Source: Thalassoglobus polymorphus
Lineage (GTDB): Bacteria; Planctomycetota; Planctomycetia; Planctomycetales; Planctomycetaceae
Direction of reading: 5' to 3'
NCBI RefSeq assembly: GCF_007744255.1
Contig: NZ_CP036267.1
Span: forward strand, 3,886,001 to 3,950,000
Length of the DNA: 64,000 nt
Shown: positions 56,353 to 64,000 of the stretch, one piece after another
How positions within the stretch are numbered: position 1 is the first letter of the stretch
How the letters are laid out: each line of letters starts with the position of its first letter
The notes under the pieces: model-generated
Databases searched by the model: none
The model's input: the letters and a program-made list of their open reading frames with translations, nothing else
What the model was told of the DNA's origin: nothing
Made by a program: the position numbers and the translations under genes

Positions 56353-57393
56353 ATGCTGCTTCTCATAATCCGGGCAATTTATATTTTGATTTGTGTTGGG
56401 GCATTGGCCACCTTCGCCTTCACACAAAACTCTGGCGCCCCACCATTCGTTGAAGCCCATCCGGTTGCGTCATTCTCCGTGATGCTGCTGATCATGCTAT
56501 CAATCTTATTGATTGACGTCCTGATTCCCCGCAAACGCGTCGAGGTGATTTCGGCGATCTACTTTGGATTGTTGATTGGTGTGCTGCTGACATACTTGTT
56601 GAACCTTGCGCTGGCTCCTCTGTTCGCCATGCTTGAGTCCATGAATGCCGAAGGTGCTGCATTCCGGGGAGCTGTCACACTGATGGCGATCTTGATGATG
56701 CCGTATGTCTGCATCACTTTTTTGCTGCAAACCAAGGATCAATTTCGCTTTGTGATTCCGTACGTGGAGTTCTCTCGCGAACTCAAAGGGGGATCGCCGA
56801 TGGTCCTCGATTCCAGTGCGCTGATTGATGGCCGAATCGCCGATCTGATCGACACCAATATCGTTGAAACTCAATTCATTGTGCCGAGCTTCATCTTGCA
56901 GGAAGTTCAGGACATTGCTGACAGCCAAGATAAAATCCGTAAGAGCCGTGGGCGTCGTGGACTGGATGTTTTGAAACGACTTCAGCAAGATCCGAAAGTT
57001 GAAATCAAAGTTCACGAAACGATTGAAGATCGTGAGAAAACAGTTGACCAGAAGCTGGTTGATCTGTGCATCGAGATTAACGGTCGACTTGTGACGAATG
57101 ATGTGAACCTGAATAAGCTGGCCGGTGTTCAGGGTGTTGATGTTGTGAACTTGAATGATGTCGCCAATGCATTGAAACCCCGTTTCATTCCTGGTGAGCA
57201 ACTCCGAATTCGCATCATCAAAGATGGTGAAGGGCAAGGGCAGGGCATTGGATATCTGGACGATGGCACGATGGTTGTCGTCGAAAACGGAACTCGCGAG
57301 ATGGGCAAAGAAGTCGACACCGTTGTCACCAGTGTTCTCCAAAACAGTGCGGGACGAATGATTTTTTCCAAACTTGCCGATGGTCATGTCTAA
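56353..57393 (+). CDS. PIN/TRAM-domain membrane protein (YacL-like)
   Basis: A 346-residue protein with four membrane segments in the first 125 residues (LLIIRAIYILICVGALATF and others), then a PIN-like nuclease domain starting at VLDSSALIDGRIADL and running through TNDVNLNKLAGVQGV. A C-terminal TRAM domain (PGEQLRIRIIKDGEGQGQG to GTMVVVENG) follows. This is the YacL/TRAM-PIN layout known in bacteria. The acidic residues of the PIN centre (D in VLDSS, E in FILQEVQD, D in TNDVN) are kept, which supports RNase activity, but the target is unknown. The stop overlaps the cyclase start, so both genes are coupled. Confidence 0.85.
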   Translation: MLLLIIRAIYILICVGALATFAFTQNSGAPPFVEAHPVASFSVMLLIMLSILLIDVLIPRKRVEVISAIYFGLLIGVLLTYLLNLALAPLFAMLESMNAEGAAFRGAVTLMAILMMPYVCITFLLQTKDQFRFVIPYVEFSRELKGGSPMVLDSSALIDGRIADLIDTNIVETQFIVPSFILQEVQDIADSQDKIRKSRGRRGLDVLKRLQQDPKVEIKVHETIEDREKTVDQKLVDLCIEINGRLVTNDVNLNKLAGVQGVDVVNLNDVANALKPRFIPGEQLRIRIIKDGEGQGQGIGYLDDGTMVVVENGTREMGKEVDTVVTSVLQNSAGRMIFSKLADGHV

Positions 57394-59167
57394 CAAAATT
57401 GAAGTCGATCTCGAACGACTTCAGCAAGCATTTGAGTCTGTCCGCGATCGATTACTTCGTGAGCAAAACTCTGAGGGACACTGGACGGGACAACTTTCCA
57501 CATCACCGCTTTCGACTGCAACCGCTGTGATGGCGTTGCATCAAGTGGTGAAAGGGAACCCGGAACGGAGTGCGGAACTCTCTCCATTGATCGAAAACGG
57601 GCTCGCCTGGCTTGGCGAGCATCAGAATGGCGATGGAGGTTGGGGGGATACCCTCAAGAGTTTTAGCAACATTTCGACGACCATGCTTTCGCATGCAGTT
57701 TTTCATGCGACAGAACAATCCGCAAAGTACGCTGAAGTTGTCGAACGAGCGGATCGTTACATCACAGAGATGGGCGGGGTAGCTGCCGTTGTCAAACGAT
57801 ACGGAAAAGACAAAACATTTTCCGTTCCAATTCTCACCCATTGTGCGCTCGCAGGCTTAGTCGACTGGAAAGAAGTTTCGGCACTTCCGTTTGAACTTGC
57901 CTGCTTACCACACCAATTCTATGCGACAATTCGCCTTCCAGTCGTCAGCTACGCACTACCGGCTCTGATTGCGATTGGACAAGTGCGTCATCATTTCCGA
58001 AAGCCCTGGAATCCGCTTCACAGCTGGCTTCGAAATTTCAGCATTCCGCAAAGTCTGAGAATCCTCAAGCGAACCCAACCAACAACGGGCGGCTATCTGG
58101 AGGCTGCTCCGTTGACGAGTTTTGTCACGATGAGTCTGGCTGCCAAAGGGCTTTCTACCCACCCGGTCGTTGAAGATGGTGTCAGGTTTCTCAAAGACTC
58201 GGTTCTGGAAGATGGCAGCTGGCCCATTGATACAAATCTGGCGACCTGGGTCACAACACTTTCAGTCAACGCATTGGGCGAGGAACTGCCTGAAGAAAAT
58301 CGAGAGAAAATCCTGCAATGGTTGCTCGAACAGCAGTACAAGGAGGTCCATCCTTTCACTCAAGCGGCTCCTGGAGGTTGGGCGTGGACGAACTTGAGCG
58401 GAGGCGTCCCCGATGCGGATGATACTCCGGGTGCGATGCTTGCGGTCTTGGCACTCTCAAAAGAAGAGGCATCGCCCGAAATTCAATCAGCTTTGCAGAA
58501 TGCTGCGAGATGGCTCCTCGATTTACAAAATCGCGACGGCGGTTGGCCGACCTTCTGCCGAGGTTGGGGAGCGCTCCCATTTGACAGAAGTTCAGCGGAT
58601 ATCACGGCACACTGCATTCGTGCCCTTGAGAGAGTGAAAACTCTCACACCGTTCACGTCGGAGATTGAATCGGGAATACGAGCAGGATTCCGGTTCCTCG
58701 ATAAGCAGCAGCGGGCAGACGGATCGTGGTTGCCATTGTGGTTCGGAAATCAACATGCTCCGGAGGATATCAACCCGGTGTATGGGTCAGCAAAAGTCAT
58801 CGCTGCGTATCGAGATACTGGGCGAATCGAGGCTCTTCAGGCTCAGGATGGTTTACGCTGGCTTCGAGAAGCACAAAATGAAGATGGTGGCTGGGGCGGC
58901 GTTCAGGGGGCTCCCTCGTCGGTTGAGGAGACCTCTCTGGCGGTGGAAGCTCTGCTGTCATCGGATGTTGCGACGACAGAAGTTGCTCGGGGAGTCGGCT
59001 GGTTGATTGACCGCGTGGAGTCCAAAACCATCGATGAAACGACTCCGATCGGTTTCTATTTTGCCAAATTATGGTACTTTGAACGGCTGTATCCCATCAT
59101 TTTTTCGGCAAGTGCCTTACGAAAAGCAAAAGAGACTTGTCAGGGGCACTCGAGTAATGAAAACTGA
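57386..59167 (+). CDS. Squalene-hopene cyclase-family terpene cyclase
   Basis: A 593-residue protein; the start at 57386 (MSNKIEVDLERL) overlaps the PIN/TRAM stop, and 57380 or TTG 57374 remain possible. The class II motif is at residues 343-346, VPDADDTPGAM, in place of the usual DVDDTA. QW-type repeats are visible (EGHWTGQL, DGGWGDTL, DGSWPIDT, PGGWAWTNL, DGGWPTF, DGSWLPLW, DGGWGGV). Family members cyclise squalene or other polyprenyls by protonation, giving hopenes or related products, usually at the membrane. It is about 40 residues shorter than typical SHC. The next gene is a polyprenyl synthase, which fits a substrate supply role. Confidence 0.82.
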   Translation: MSNKIEVDLERLQQAFESVRDRLLREQNSEGHWTGQLSTSPLSTATAVMALHQVVKGNPERSAELSPLIENGLAWLGEHQNGDGGWGDTLKSFSNISTTMLSHAVFHATEQSAKYAEVVERADRYITEMGGVAAVVKRYGKDKTFSVPILTHCALAGLVDWKEVSALPFELACLPHQFYATIRLPVVSYALPALIAIGQVRHHFRKPWNPLHSWLRNFSIPQSLRILKRTQPTTGGYLEAAPLTSFVTMSLAAKGLSTHPVVEDGVRFLKDSVLEDGSWPIDTNLATWVTTLSVNALGEELPEENREKILQWLLEQQYKEVHPFTQAAPGGWAWTNLSGGVPDADDTPGAMLAVLALSKEEASPEIQSALQNAARWLLDLQNRDGGWPTFCRGWGALPFDRSSADITAHCIRALERVKTLTPFTSEIESGIRAGFRFLDKQQRADGSWLPLWFGNQHAPEDINPVYGSAKVIAAYRDTGRIEALQAQDGLRWLREAQNEDGGWGGVQGAPSSVEETSLAVEALLSSDVATTEVARGVGWLIDRVESKTIDETTPIGFYFAKLWYFERLYPIIFSASALRKAKETCQGHSSNEN

Positions 59168-59248
59168 GTAATAAAATATAGACTGCGCGGTCAGATCCCG
59201 TATTAACAGTCGTCGTCTGGCGGCGTGCAAATAATAAAGGAGCAGACG

Positions 59249-61150
59249 TTGGACATCGCGACTAACTCGTCGTCCGCGCCCTCTTCGGATGTGGCTGTGT
59301 CAGAGTCCGCCCCTACAGGTGAGGCCATTACGACTAAAACTGCAAAGCAACACGACGACGCTCCGACACCACGGAAGCGCAACAAACGTAAGAGTTCTGC
59401 TCACTTGAAAGCAGTTCCTGAAACGTTGGCGCTCCGCGATTTGATCAAGGCTGATGCCGAGGCGTTCGCTAAAACGCTCGACAAAGCGAATGCATTTACG
59501 CGTAGCGACCTTGAGCAATGGGGCAGAGAATTCCTGAAGAAGATCGACCAGCCCGAGAAATATCTCGGCTTTGCTATGGTCATGATCGGGAACTATTTCT
59601 GGAAGCGACAGTTTCTGGCGACACCTTTCGAGCGACGAATGCTGCTGTTGCCGCATTGCTTGAAGCACGCAGAAGGGTGCCCTGCGGACTACGATGAGTT
59701 CGGACTTGATTGTGAAAAATGTGGAGCCTGCTCCATTGCGGACTACAAAGTCCGAGCTGATCAATTGGGGTATAAAGTCCTCGTGGCTGAAGGGTCACCG
59801 ATTGTCCTGAAGATTATTGTCGAAGGCTACGTCGACGGAATCCTTGGCGTCGCCTGTTTGAACGTCCTGGAAAAAGCGATTGATAAAGTCCTGATCGCTG
59901 GCGTCCCATCGTTCGCGGTTCCGCTTCATTCGAGCGACTGCAAAAATACATCCCTCGACGAATCCTGGGTCTGGGAAGTTCTCGATAAGTACGAGCCATT
60001 AGAAGAACAGGAAACTCGCAGCTACGTTCCGCTCATGCGGAGTTCCGTCGACATCTTCACAAAACAGTTTGATGAACTTCTCCCTCGTGTTCGCAGCAAC
60101 ACACCCGAGAAGGCCAAGTCACCACTTGGGATGACAGAAGACATCGCCTACGACTGGCTTTCAAATGGTGGAAAGAGATTCCGTCCATTCATCACGTTGG
60201 CTGCCTACGACGCCGCCACGGGTGGAGAGATTGTGAACGGGCGACATGACCGAGACAATCCTGTTCAATTCTCACCTGCGATTTCTAAAGTGGCAATGGC
60301 GATTGAAGCCTTCCACAAAGCCTCCTTAATTCATGATGACATCCAGGACAACGACTTGTATCGCTACGGTCGGGAAACACTGCATCGGACACAGGGAATC
60401 GGCCCAGCTATCAACATCGGTGACTATCTGATCGGTCTGGGGTATCGGCTTGTTAATGAGTCTCGTGAAGAACTTGGCAGCGACGTCGCTTGCGACATTC
60501 TCGACAGTATGGCAGCAGCTCACATCAAGCTTTGTGATGGTCAAGGGGCTGAGATGGCCTGGCAGGACTCTCCTGACTGGGACATCACGCCGCTTGACGC
60601 TCTGCAAATTTACGCGTTAAAAACATCTCCAGCTTTTGAAGCGGCTCTGTTTTCTGGCTTGCGAATGGCAGGAGAGGTCGATCCTTACCGCGAGATAATC
60701 CCACAATTCAGTCGTCAGCTCGGAGTCGGCTTTCAGATCCTCAACGACCTGAAAGACTGGCAGGGAGATGACCACAACAAACTGGTTGCTGGTCAGGATG
60801 CCCTCGCACTGCGTCCGACCATTCTACTGGCCCTGGCACTCCAGCTTGCTACGCCAGAGCAGCGTATCGAGATTCGCGAAATCTACGAATCCTCGGGCAA
60901 CGATCTCATGAGGATCGGTAAGCTTCGAAAAATCTTCGTTTCTTGTGGCGCATTCGAAAAAGCCGAGGGCTTGATCGAAAAGTCACGCGAACGCTCGGAA
61001 GCACTCGCAGACTCTGTTGAATCGGACGAGATTCGTCAGTTGTTGTACTTCTTTGTTGATTCAATTCTGGCTGAAGAAGGTGAGCCGACACCACTGGAAC
61101 AACAGCAAGCTGCCGACTCAATGTTAGTCTCCCTTCCGATTGTCTCTTAG
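59249..61150 (+). CDS. DUF116-polyprenyl synthase fusion
   Basis: A 633-residue protein. The start is the TTG at 59249, with AAGGAG six bases upstream. Residues about 55-235 are a DUF116 domain with cysteines at 137, 144, 155, 158 and 161 ([11 protein letters not shown] and CEKCGACS), a cluster that could hold metal. Residues about 270-600 are a polyprenyl synthetase: NGGKRFRPF, the first Asp-rich motif [10 protein letters not shown] at 361-370, and the second as [11 protein letters not shown], where the first Asp of DDxxD is Asn. It would make a polyprenyl diphosphate. The fusion and the adjacent cyclase suggest a shared terpene or hopanoid pathway. Confidence 0.78.
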   Translation: MDIATNSSSAPSSDVAVSESAPTGEAITTKTAKQHDDAPTPRKRNKRKSSAHLKAVPETLALRDLIKADAEAFAKTLDKANAFTRSDLEQWGREFLKKIDQPEKYLGFAMVMIGNYFWKRQFLATPFERRMLLLPHCLKHAEGCPADYDEFGLDCEKCGACSIADYKVRADQLGYKVLVAEGSPIVLKIIVEGYVDGILGVACLNVLEKAIDKVLIAGVPSFAVPLHSSDCKNTSLDESWVWEVLDKYEPLEEQETRSYVPLMRSSVDIFTKQFDELLPRVRSNTPEKAKSPLGMTEDIAYDWLSNGGKRFRPFITLAAYDAATGGEIVNGRHDRDNPVQFSPAISKVAMAIEAFHKASLIHDDIQDNDLYRYGRETLHRTQGIGPAINIGDYLIGLGYRLVNESREELGSDVACDILDSMAAAHIKLCDGQGAEMAWQDSPDWDITPLDALQIYALKTSPAFEAALFSGLRMAGEVDPYREIIPQFSRQLGVGFQILNDLKDWQGDDHNKLVAGQDALALRPTILLALALQLATPEQRIEIREIYESSGNDLMRIGKLRKIFVSCGAFEKAEGLIEKSRERSEALADSVESDEIRQLLYFFVDSILAEEGEPTPLEQQQAADSMLVSLPIVS

Positions 61151-61317
61151 AGCAGTTTGGACGACCGTCTGCCCATTAACAGGGTAAGCACGCCCGTGGT
61201 GTGGTGAACATGCCAATCGGTTTCGTTGATGGAATCGTTGCGGCAATTCTTTTTTGAGTTTGATTTTTAAACCGCAAAGTTCCGAACGGCAAACCTTTCC
61301 TCTACGCAAGCAGTGCG

Positions 61318-61572
61318 TCAGCAGTCTTCGTTTTCTTTCATGATTGCTTCAAAGGCAATCATGAAGATTTCAAACTCGTGTTGGCAGCAGATGCAATGCT
61401 CCAAGTGAACTTTCACTGCTTGAAGTTGCTCGCACGGCGTCAGCCCTTGAAGATGCTCTTCGGCGTATTGAGCGACATATTTCAGGCACTCGTCGCAATC
61501 AATCGTTTCGTCATCGCAGGTTTTGGAAACCAGATCCAGCAACTTTTCAAGTTTCTCGTTTGTTAAGTTCAT
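61318..61572 (-). CDS. Small Cys/His-rich protein, likely anti-sigma partner
   Basis: An 84-residue protein. The motif VHLEHCICCQHEFEIF resembles the HxxxCxxC centre of zinc anti-sigma domains, and two further cysteines lie in DCDECLKYV. There is no membrane segment, unlike many anti-sigma factors. The gene starts two bases after the ECF sigma stop on the same strand, as in sigma/anti-sigma pairs. I infer that it regulates that sigma factor, possibly by metal or redox state. Confidence 0.6.
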   Translation of the reverse strand: MNLTNEKLEKLLDLVSKTCDDETIDCDECLKYVAQYAEEHLQGLTPCEQLQAVKVHLEHCICCQHEFEIFMIAFEAIMKENEDC

Positions 61573-61574
61573 CG

Positions 61575-62189
61575 TTACGCTCCTCCCGCCAGGATTCCCT
61601 GGATATCTTCACGAGAAACTCCCGAAGACTCGAAGGCTCGTTTCAACTTGGTTCGTGCATCGTGCATTGTTTTATAGACAGCATTTCGATTCGTCCCCAG
61701 ACGATCTGCGATCGTTTCGACGGGCATGCCTCCCAGCAATGCCCGGATCACCGTCTGTTGGTGTTGAGTTAAGTCGGACTCAATGAGTCGACGCAAGTTT
61801 GCGTAAAGAATTTCTTTATCCAATGTCGCCGAAACTGTCACGGTGTCGGAATCTTCAAGCTCAACCACTTGTCCATCATCATGGTTGATGACTTGTTCCA
61901 ATGAGACATCTTTGAAGTGCCGACGACGCATTTCGCTGACTGCAGTGCGAATGGCGATCGCCATGGCCCAGGTCGTGAATTGGCTGCGTCCCTCAAACGT
62001 CTCCAGACTATCTAGAATCCGCAGCAGCGCATCCTGAGTGATATCCTCAACGAAAGCGTTGTCCACGCCTTTGCTGGAGAGCGCTTTCTGTAAACCACGA
62101 ATCAAGATCGCACGAAGCTGAGTGATCGCTTCGTCTCGATTCGCGCTTTCAGAATTGAGTCGTTCTACCCAATCGGTTTGAGAAACCAT
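61575..62189 (-). CDS. ECF RNA polymerase sigma factor
   Basis: A 204-residue sigma factor. Region 2 is visible in VEDITQDALLRILDSLETFEGRSQFTTWAMAIAIR, and region 4 in TQHQQTVIRALLGGMPVETIADRLGTNRNAVYKTMHDARTKL, whose helix-turn-helix would bind the -35 element. The linker between them is acidic, with a VVELEDSD stretch. The next gene, two bases downstream, is a small Cys/His-rich protein that is probably its anti-sigma factor. It belongs to the ECF group by length and by lack of region 1 and 3. Targets are unknown. Confidence 0.88.
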   Translation of the reverse strand: MVSQTDWVERLNSESANRDEAITQLRAILIRGLQKALSSKGVDNAFVEDITQDALLRILDSLETFEGRSQFTTWAMAIAIRTAVSEMRRRHFKDVSLEQVINHDDGQVVELEDSDTVTVSATLDKEILYANLRRLIESDLTQHQQTVIRALLGGMPVETIADRLGTNRNAVYKTMHDARTKLKRAFESSGVSREDIQGILAGGA

Positions 62190-62247
62190 ACTTACTAGTG
62201 CTTAGAAATATTTAGGTCTGCTCAAGAGCATTTTCAATGCTTTTCGT

Positions 62248-62300
62248 ACCCGTGAAGTTCACTTTCATGACTTCAAAAGCTGTTCCCCACGAGGCAGAAC
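62248..62300 (+). repeat. Right-module repeat, partial (copy G)
   Basis: ACCCGTGAAGTTCACTTTC, then AGCTGTTCCCCACGAGGCAG, close to the middle of the right module (CCCGTGAAGA, GCTGTTCGCCACGAGGCAG). It lies between the ECF sigma start and queF. Confidence 0.55.
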
Positions 62301-62413
62301 ACAAAAAACAACATTGGACATACTCTGGTCGTTTATTGTTGCTGGATGAGACACAGCAAGTCAAATCACTTTGCGGATTCCTGGAAATTCACAGGTTGTA
62401 TCGATGCACTGAA

Positions 62414-62779
62414 TCACTCAGTGGCTGCGTCTGGATGCTCGACGATCACTGTTGTACGAATGCCGCCACGTGGAGTGAACGCTGCTTCGATTTTCATCCA
62501 GCGTGGCTGGGTGGCTGCGACCAGAGCGTCCAGAATCAAGTTGGTCACCTGCTCGTAGAATGCACCGTGATTGCGATACTCCTGCAGGTAGAGTTTCAGC
62601 GACTTCAGCTCGACGCACTTCTGGTCGGGGATGTAGGAGATCGTCAACGTCCCGAAATCTGGCTGCCCGGTGACGGGGCACATCGACGTAAACTCTGGAC
62701 AAACGGTATCGATTGTGTAAGTACGTTTCGGAAATGGATTTTCGAACGTTTCAAGAATATTTTGCGATGGGACTGTCAT
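62414..62779 (-). CDS. queF: NADPH-dependent 7-cyano-7-deazaguanine reductase
   Basis: A 121-residue enzyme of the short QueF class. [16 protein letters not shown] holds the active-site cysteine, and [20 protein letters not shown] is the substrate-binding block. It reduces preQ0 to preQ1 on the way to queuosine in tRNA. The second of two adjacent ATGs (62779) is used because AGGA lies six bases before it; the first has too little spacing. No preQ1 riboswitch pattern is seen upstream. It is transcribed alone. Confidence 0.9.
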   Translation of the reverse strand: MTVPSQNILETFENPFPKRTYTIDTVCPEFTSMCPVTGQPDFGTLTISYIPDQKCVELKSLKLYLQEYRNHGAFYEQVTNLILDALVAATQPRWMKIEAAFTPRGGIRTTVIVEHPDAATE

Positions 62780-63141
62780 CATGTTTCCTGTGCAGAATTA
62801 TTCAGCGAGAGCTTTTCGCGTCCTGTTGGACTTAAACCGAGAGGCGTCTTGACTGCATCCACAGGAGGGCATCCTGCTCAGCAGATCTCGCTGGCTCTCA
62901 ATTCAGTTGAAGTGAACTAGTCGAACAATTCAAAATGAGTTTTCCACTGCTGCCTTGCAGCAAGCAGGTGATGTCGTATCAAGCAAGTTTTACGAGCGAG
63001 AGAAGCATTGAAAATGTTCTGTCGATGCGTGTTTCAATCGTAGCGGAATCAAGGAACGAACACGCGTCGGCGCGGTTCTTGAAGGAGGATAGAAGATGGC
63101 ACGGGTGCGTCAAACGTGAGGGCTCGATTTCCCGGTCTTGA
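62780..63141. other. Intergenic gap between queF and partial protein
   Basis: About 360 bases. I see no gene, hairpin or known riboswitch with confidence. Confidence 0.4.
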
Positions 63142-64000
63142 TCATTCCTGTTCTTCGCGTAGCAGCAAGAGGGCACGAATACGTTCCGGGGCATTTTCCT
63201 GCTCTTTCGCAGAGGCGCCCGGTGCATCGCTGCTTCTCGATTGAGCAGAGGCCTTGCTCATCGGCTTCGTGGCCGCAGGTTCAGTCCCCTCCAAGACATT
63301 ACGTCTGGGAGAAGGAGCATTTTTCAGATCTGCTGACTGCTCTCTCCGCATGCCTCCAGTAGCACGAATCGGAAGTGACGGAGGTGGTGGGGTCGGTTTC
63401 GGTCCAGAAAGAGAGTTCTCCTCCAAGAACGGCTCTGCGGAGTCAGGTGCCGGCTTAGCTGAATCGGAGTACATCGATGCTTTTGAAGTTTCGCGAACGG
63501 AACTCATATCGAATCGAAACTGCTGCTCGGTACTGATTGTTTTGACTCTGGATGTGCTCTCGTTTTCTTGAGAGGATTTCAGCTTCGATCGATCTAGCGT
63601 TCTCAGCTGATGACCGTCCGCCGGGGATGTTTTCACACCACGGGCTGCCATCGGTTGAGCGAAGTCCCTGCGAGTTAAAGAGTACTGCTGCTTTCGGGAT
63701 TTCGCTTCTCCTGATTGTCCTAAGCCCGCTGCCTGTTCGGCCTCCTCCGAAACGAAGACCACAGCTTCGATGGCACTGACCTGGCTGAGAATTTCCTCGA
63801 AAACTGGCTCATCCAGATCTAAATAAATCGCAACGAGTTTTTGGTCCGAATCGAGTTTGGATTCGAAATCCTGTCCCACAGAGACCGCTTGAACGGAATG
63901 ATTTTTCAGGAGCACCTGAAGTTGCCCCAAAGTTTTCTGAGCATCGATCACAGTAAAGTCGACAAGAATCGGGGAATCGCCATTCATAGCCACAACCGAA
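63142..64000 (-). CDS. Hypothetical protein with low-complexity tail, 5' end outside window
   Basis: The minus frame is open to the window edge with no stop upstream of a GTG at 63993, so the true start is probably outside and the listed part is at least 286 residues. Residues after ILVDFTVIDAQKTLGQLQVLL form a compact alpha/beta region (about 10-90) with SDQKLVAIYLDLDEPVFEEIL. The rest (about 95-275) is Ser/Pro/Lys/Arg-rich and probably disordered. The family is not recognised; planctomycete anti-sigma-type proteins have similar layouts, but no HxxxCxxC motif is in the visible part. Confidence 0.55.
   Translation of the reverse strand, partial: SVVAMNGDSPILVDFTVIDAQKTLGQLQVLLKNHSVQAVSVGQDFESKLDSDQKLVAIYLDLDEPVFEEILSQVSAIEAVVFVSEEAEQAAGLGQSGEAKSRKQQYSLTRRDFAQPMAARGVKTSPADGHQLRTLDRSKLKSSQENESTSRVKTISTEQQFRFDMSSVRETSKASMYSDSAKPAPDSAEPFLEENSLSGPKPTPPPPSLPIRATGGMRREQSADLKNAPSPRRNVLEGTEPAATKPMSKASAQSRSSDAPGASAKEQENAPERIRALLLLREEQE

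Noticed and set aside
61151-61230. Right-module repeat copy after the prenyl synthase gene
   Set aside because: AGAGCAGTTTGG after the stop and an ACGCCCGTGGTG block are suggestive, but the remaining blocks are absent.
62783-62940. preQ1 riboswitch upstream of queF
   Set aside because: The leader lacks the A-rich tail and the core hairpin of preQ1-I and no other preQ1 class could be matched by eye.

Overview
The window looks like chromosomal DNA from a planctomycete (Planctomycetota). The main evidence is three DUF1559 proteins, two with the typical [10 protein letters not shown] prepilin-type N-terminus and an H-x9-DG C-terminal motif. Supporting evidence is an EF-hand-rich secreted protein, MotA/ExbB plus ExbD-like cassettes, a DUF2007 protein, a CsrA, an ECF sigma pair and a hopanoid-type cyclase. 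The genus is not resolved. No tRNA, rRNA, CRISPR array, phage or transposase was seen; the region reads as core chromosome with many short dispersed repeats in its gaps.

Layout: 1-6.5 kb holds a partial zinc-ribbon protein, a DUF2007 protein, a ten-loop EF-hand protein, a TPR-like membrane protein, an RluD-type pseudouridine synthase and a FAH-family enzyme. 6.5-12 kb carries kdsD translationally coupled to a 988-residue LptC/OstA-like protein, then a zinc-ribbon membrane protein. 12-17 kb is a plus-strand set with a MotA/TolQ/ExbB-type channel protein and two single-TM partners. 17-22 kb is a minus-strand VWA/STN-like protein and a DUF2135/TPR protein that may be joined by a -1 frameshift at a run of nine A. 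22.6-28 kb has two DUF1559 proteins, HemP, a small membrane protein and an alkyltransferase/endonuclease V fusion. 28-32.5 kb has leuA with a leucine-rich leader peptide and attenuator, and a GntP-family permease. 33-35.4 kb has csrA, a WecA/MraY-type transferase and an AcpH-like protein. 35.8-55.8 kb is a type IV pilus/type II secretion-like locus: two GspE/PilB ATPases, PilT, GspF, five pseudopilins, a giant GspK-like protein and a DUF1559 pseudopilin. 56-61 kb holds a PIN/TRAM protein, a squalene-hopene-cyclase-type enzyme and a DUF116-polyprenyl synthase fusion. 61-64 kb holds an ECF sigma factor with a zinc-binding partner, queF and a partial protein.

The strongest regulatory find is upstream of leuA: a promoter-like element, a 20-codon leader peptide with six leucine codons, mutually exclusive hairpins and an intrinsic terminator, which together form a classical amino-acid attenuator. 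The strongest structural find is a two-module dispersed repeat present in about ten gaps, often starting at or directly after a stop codon. Other items to follow up are the A9 frameshift junction, the ExbB/ExbD-like trio, the bifunctional repair protein and the terpene-type pair.
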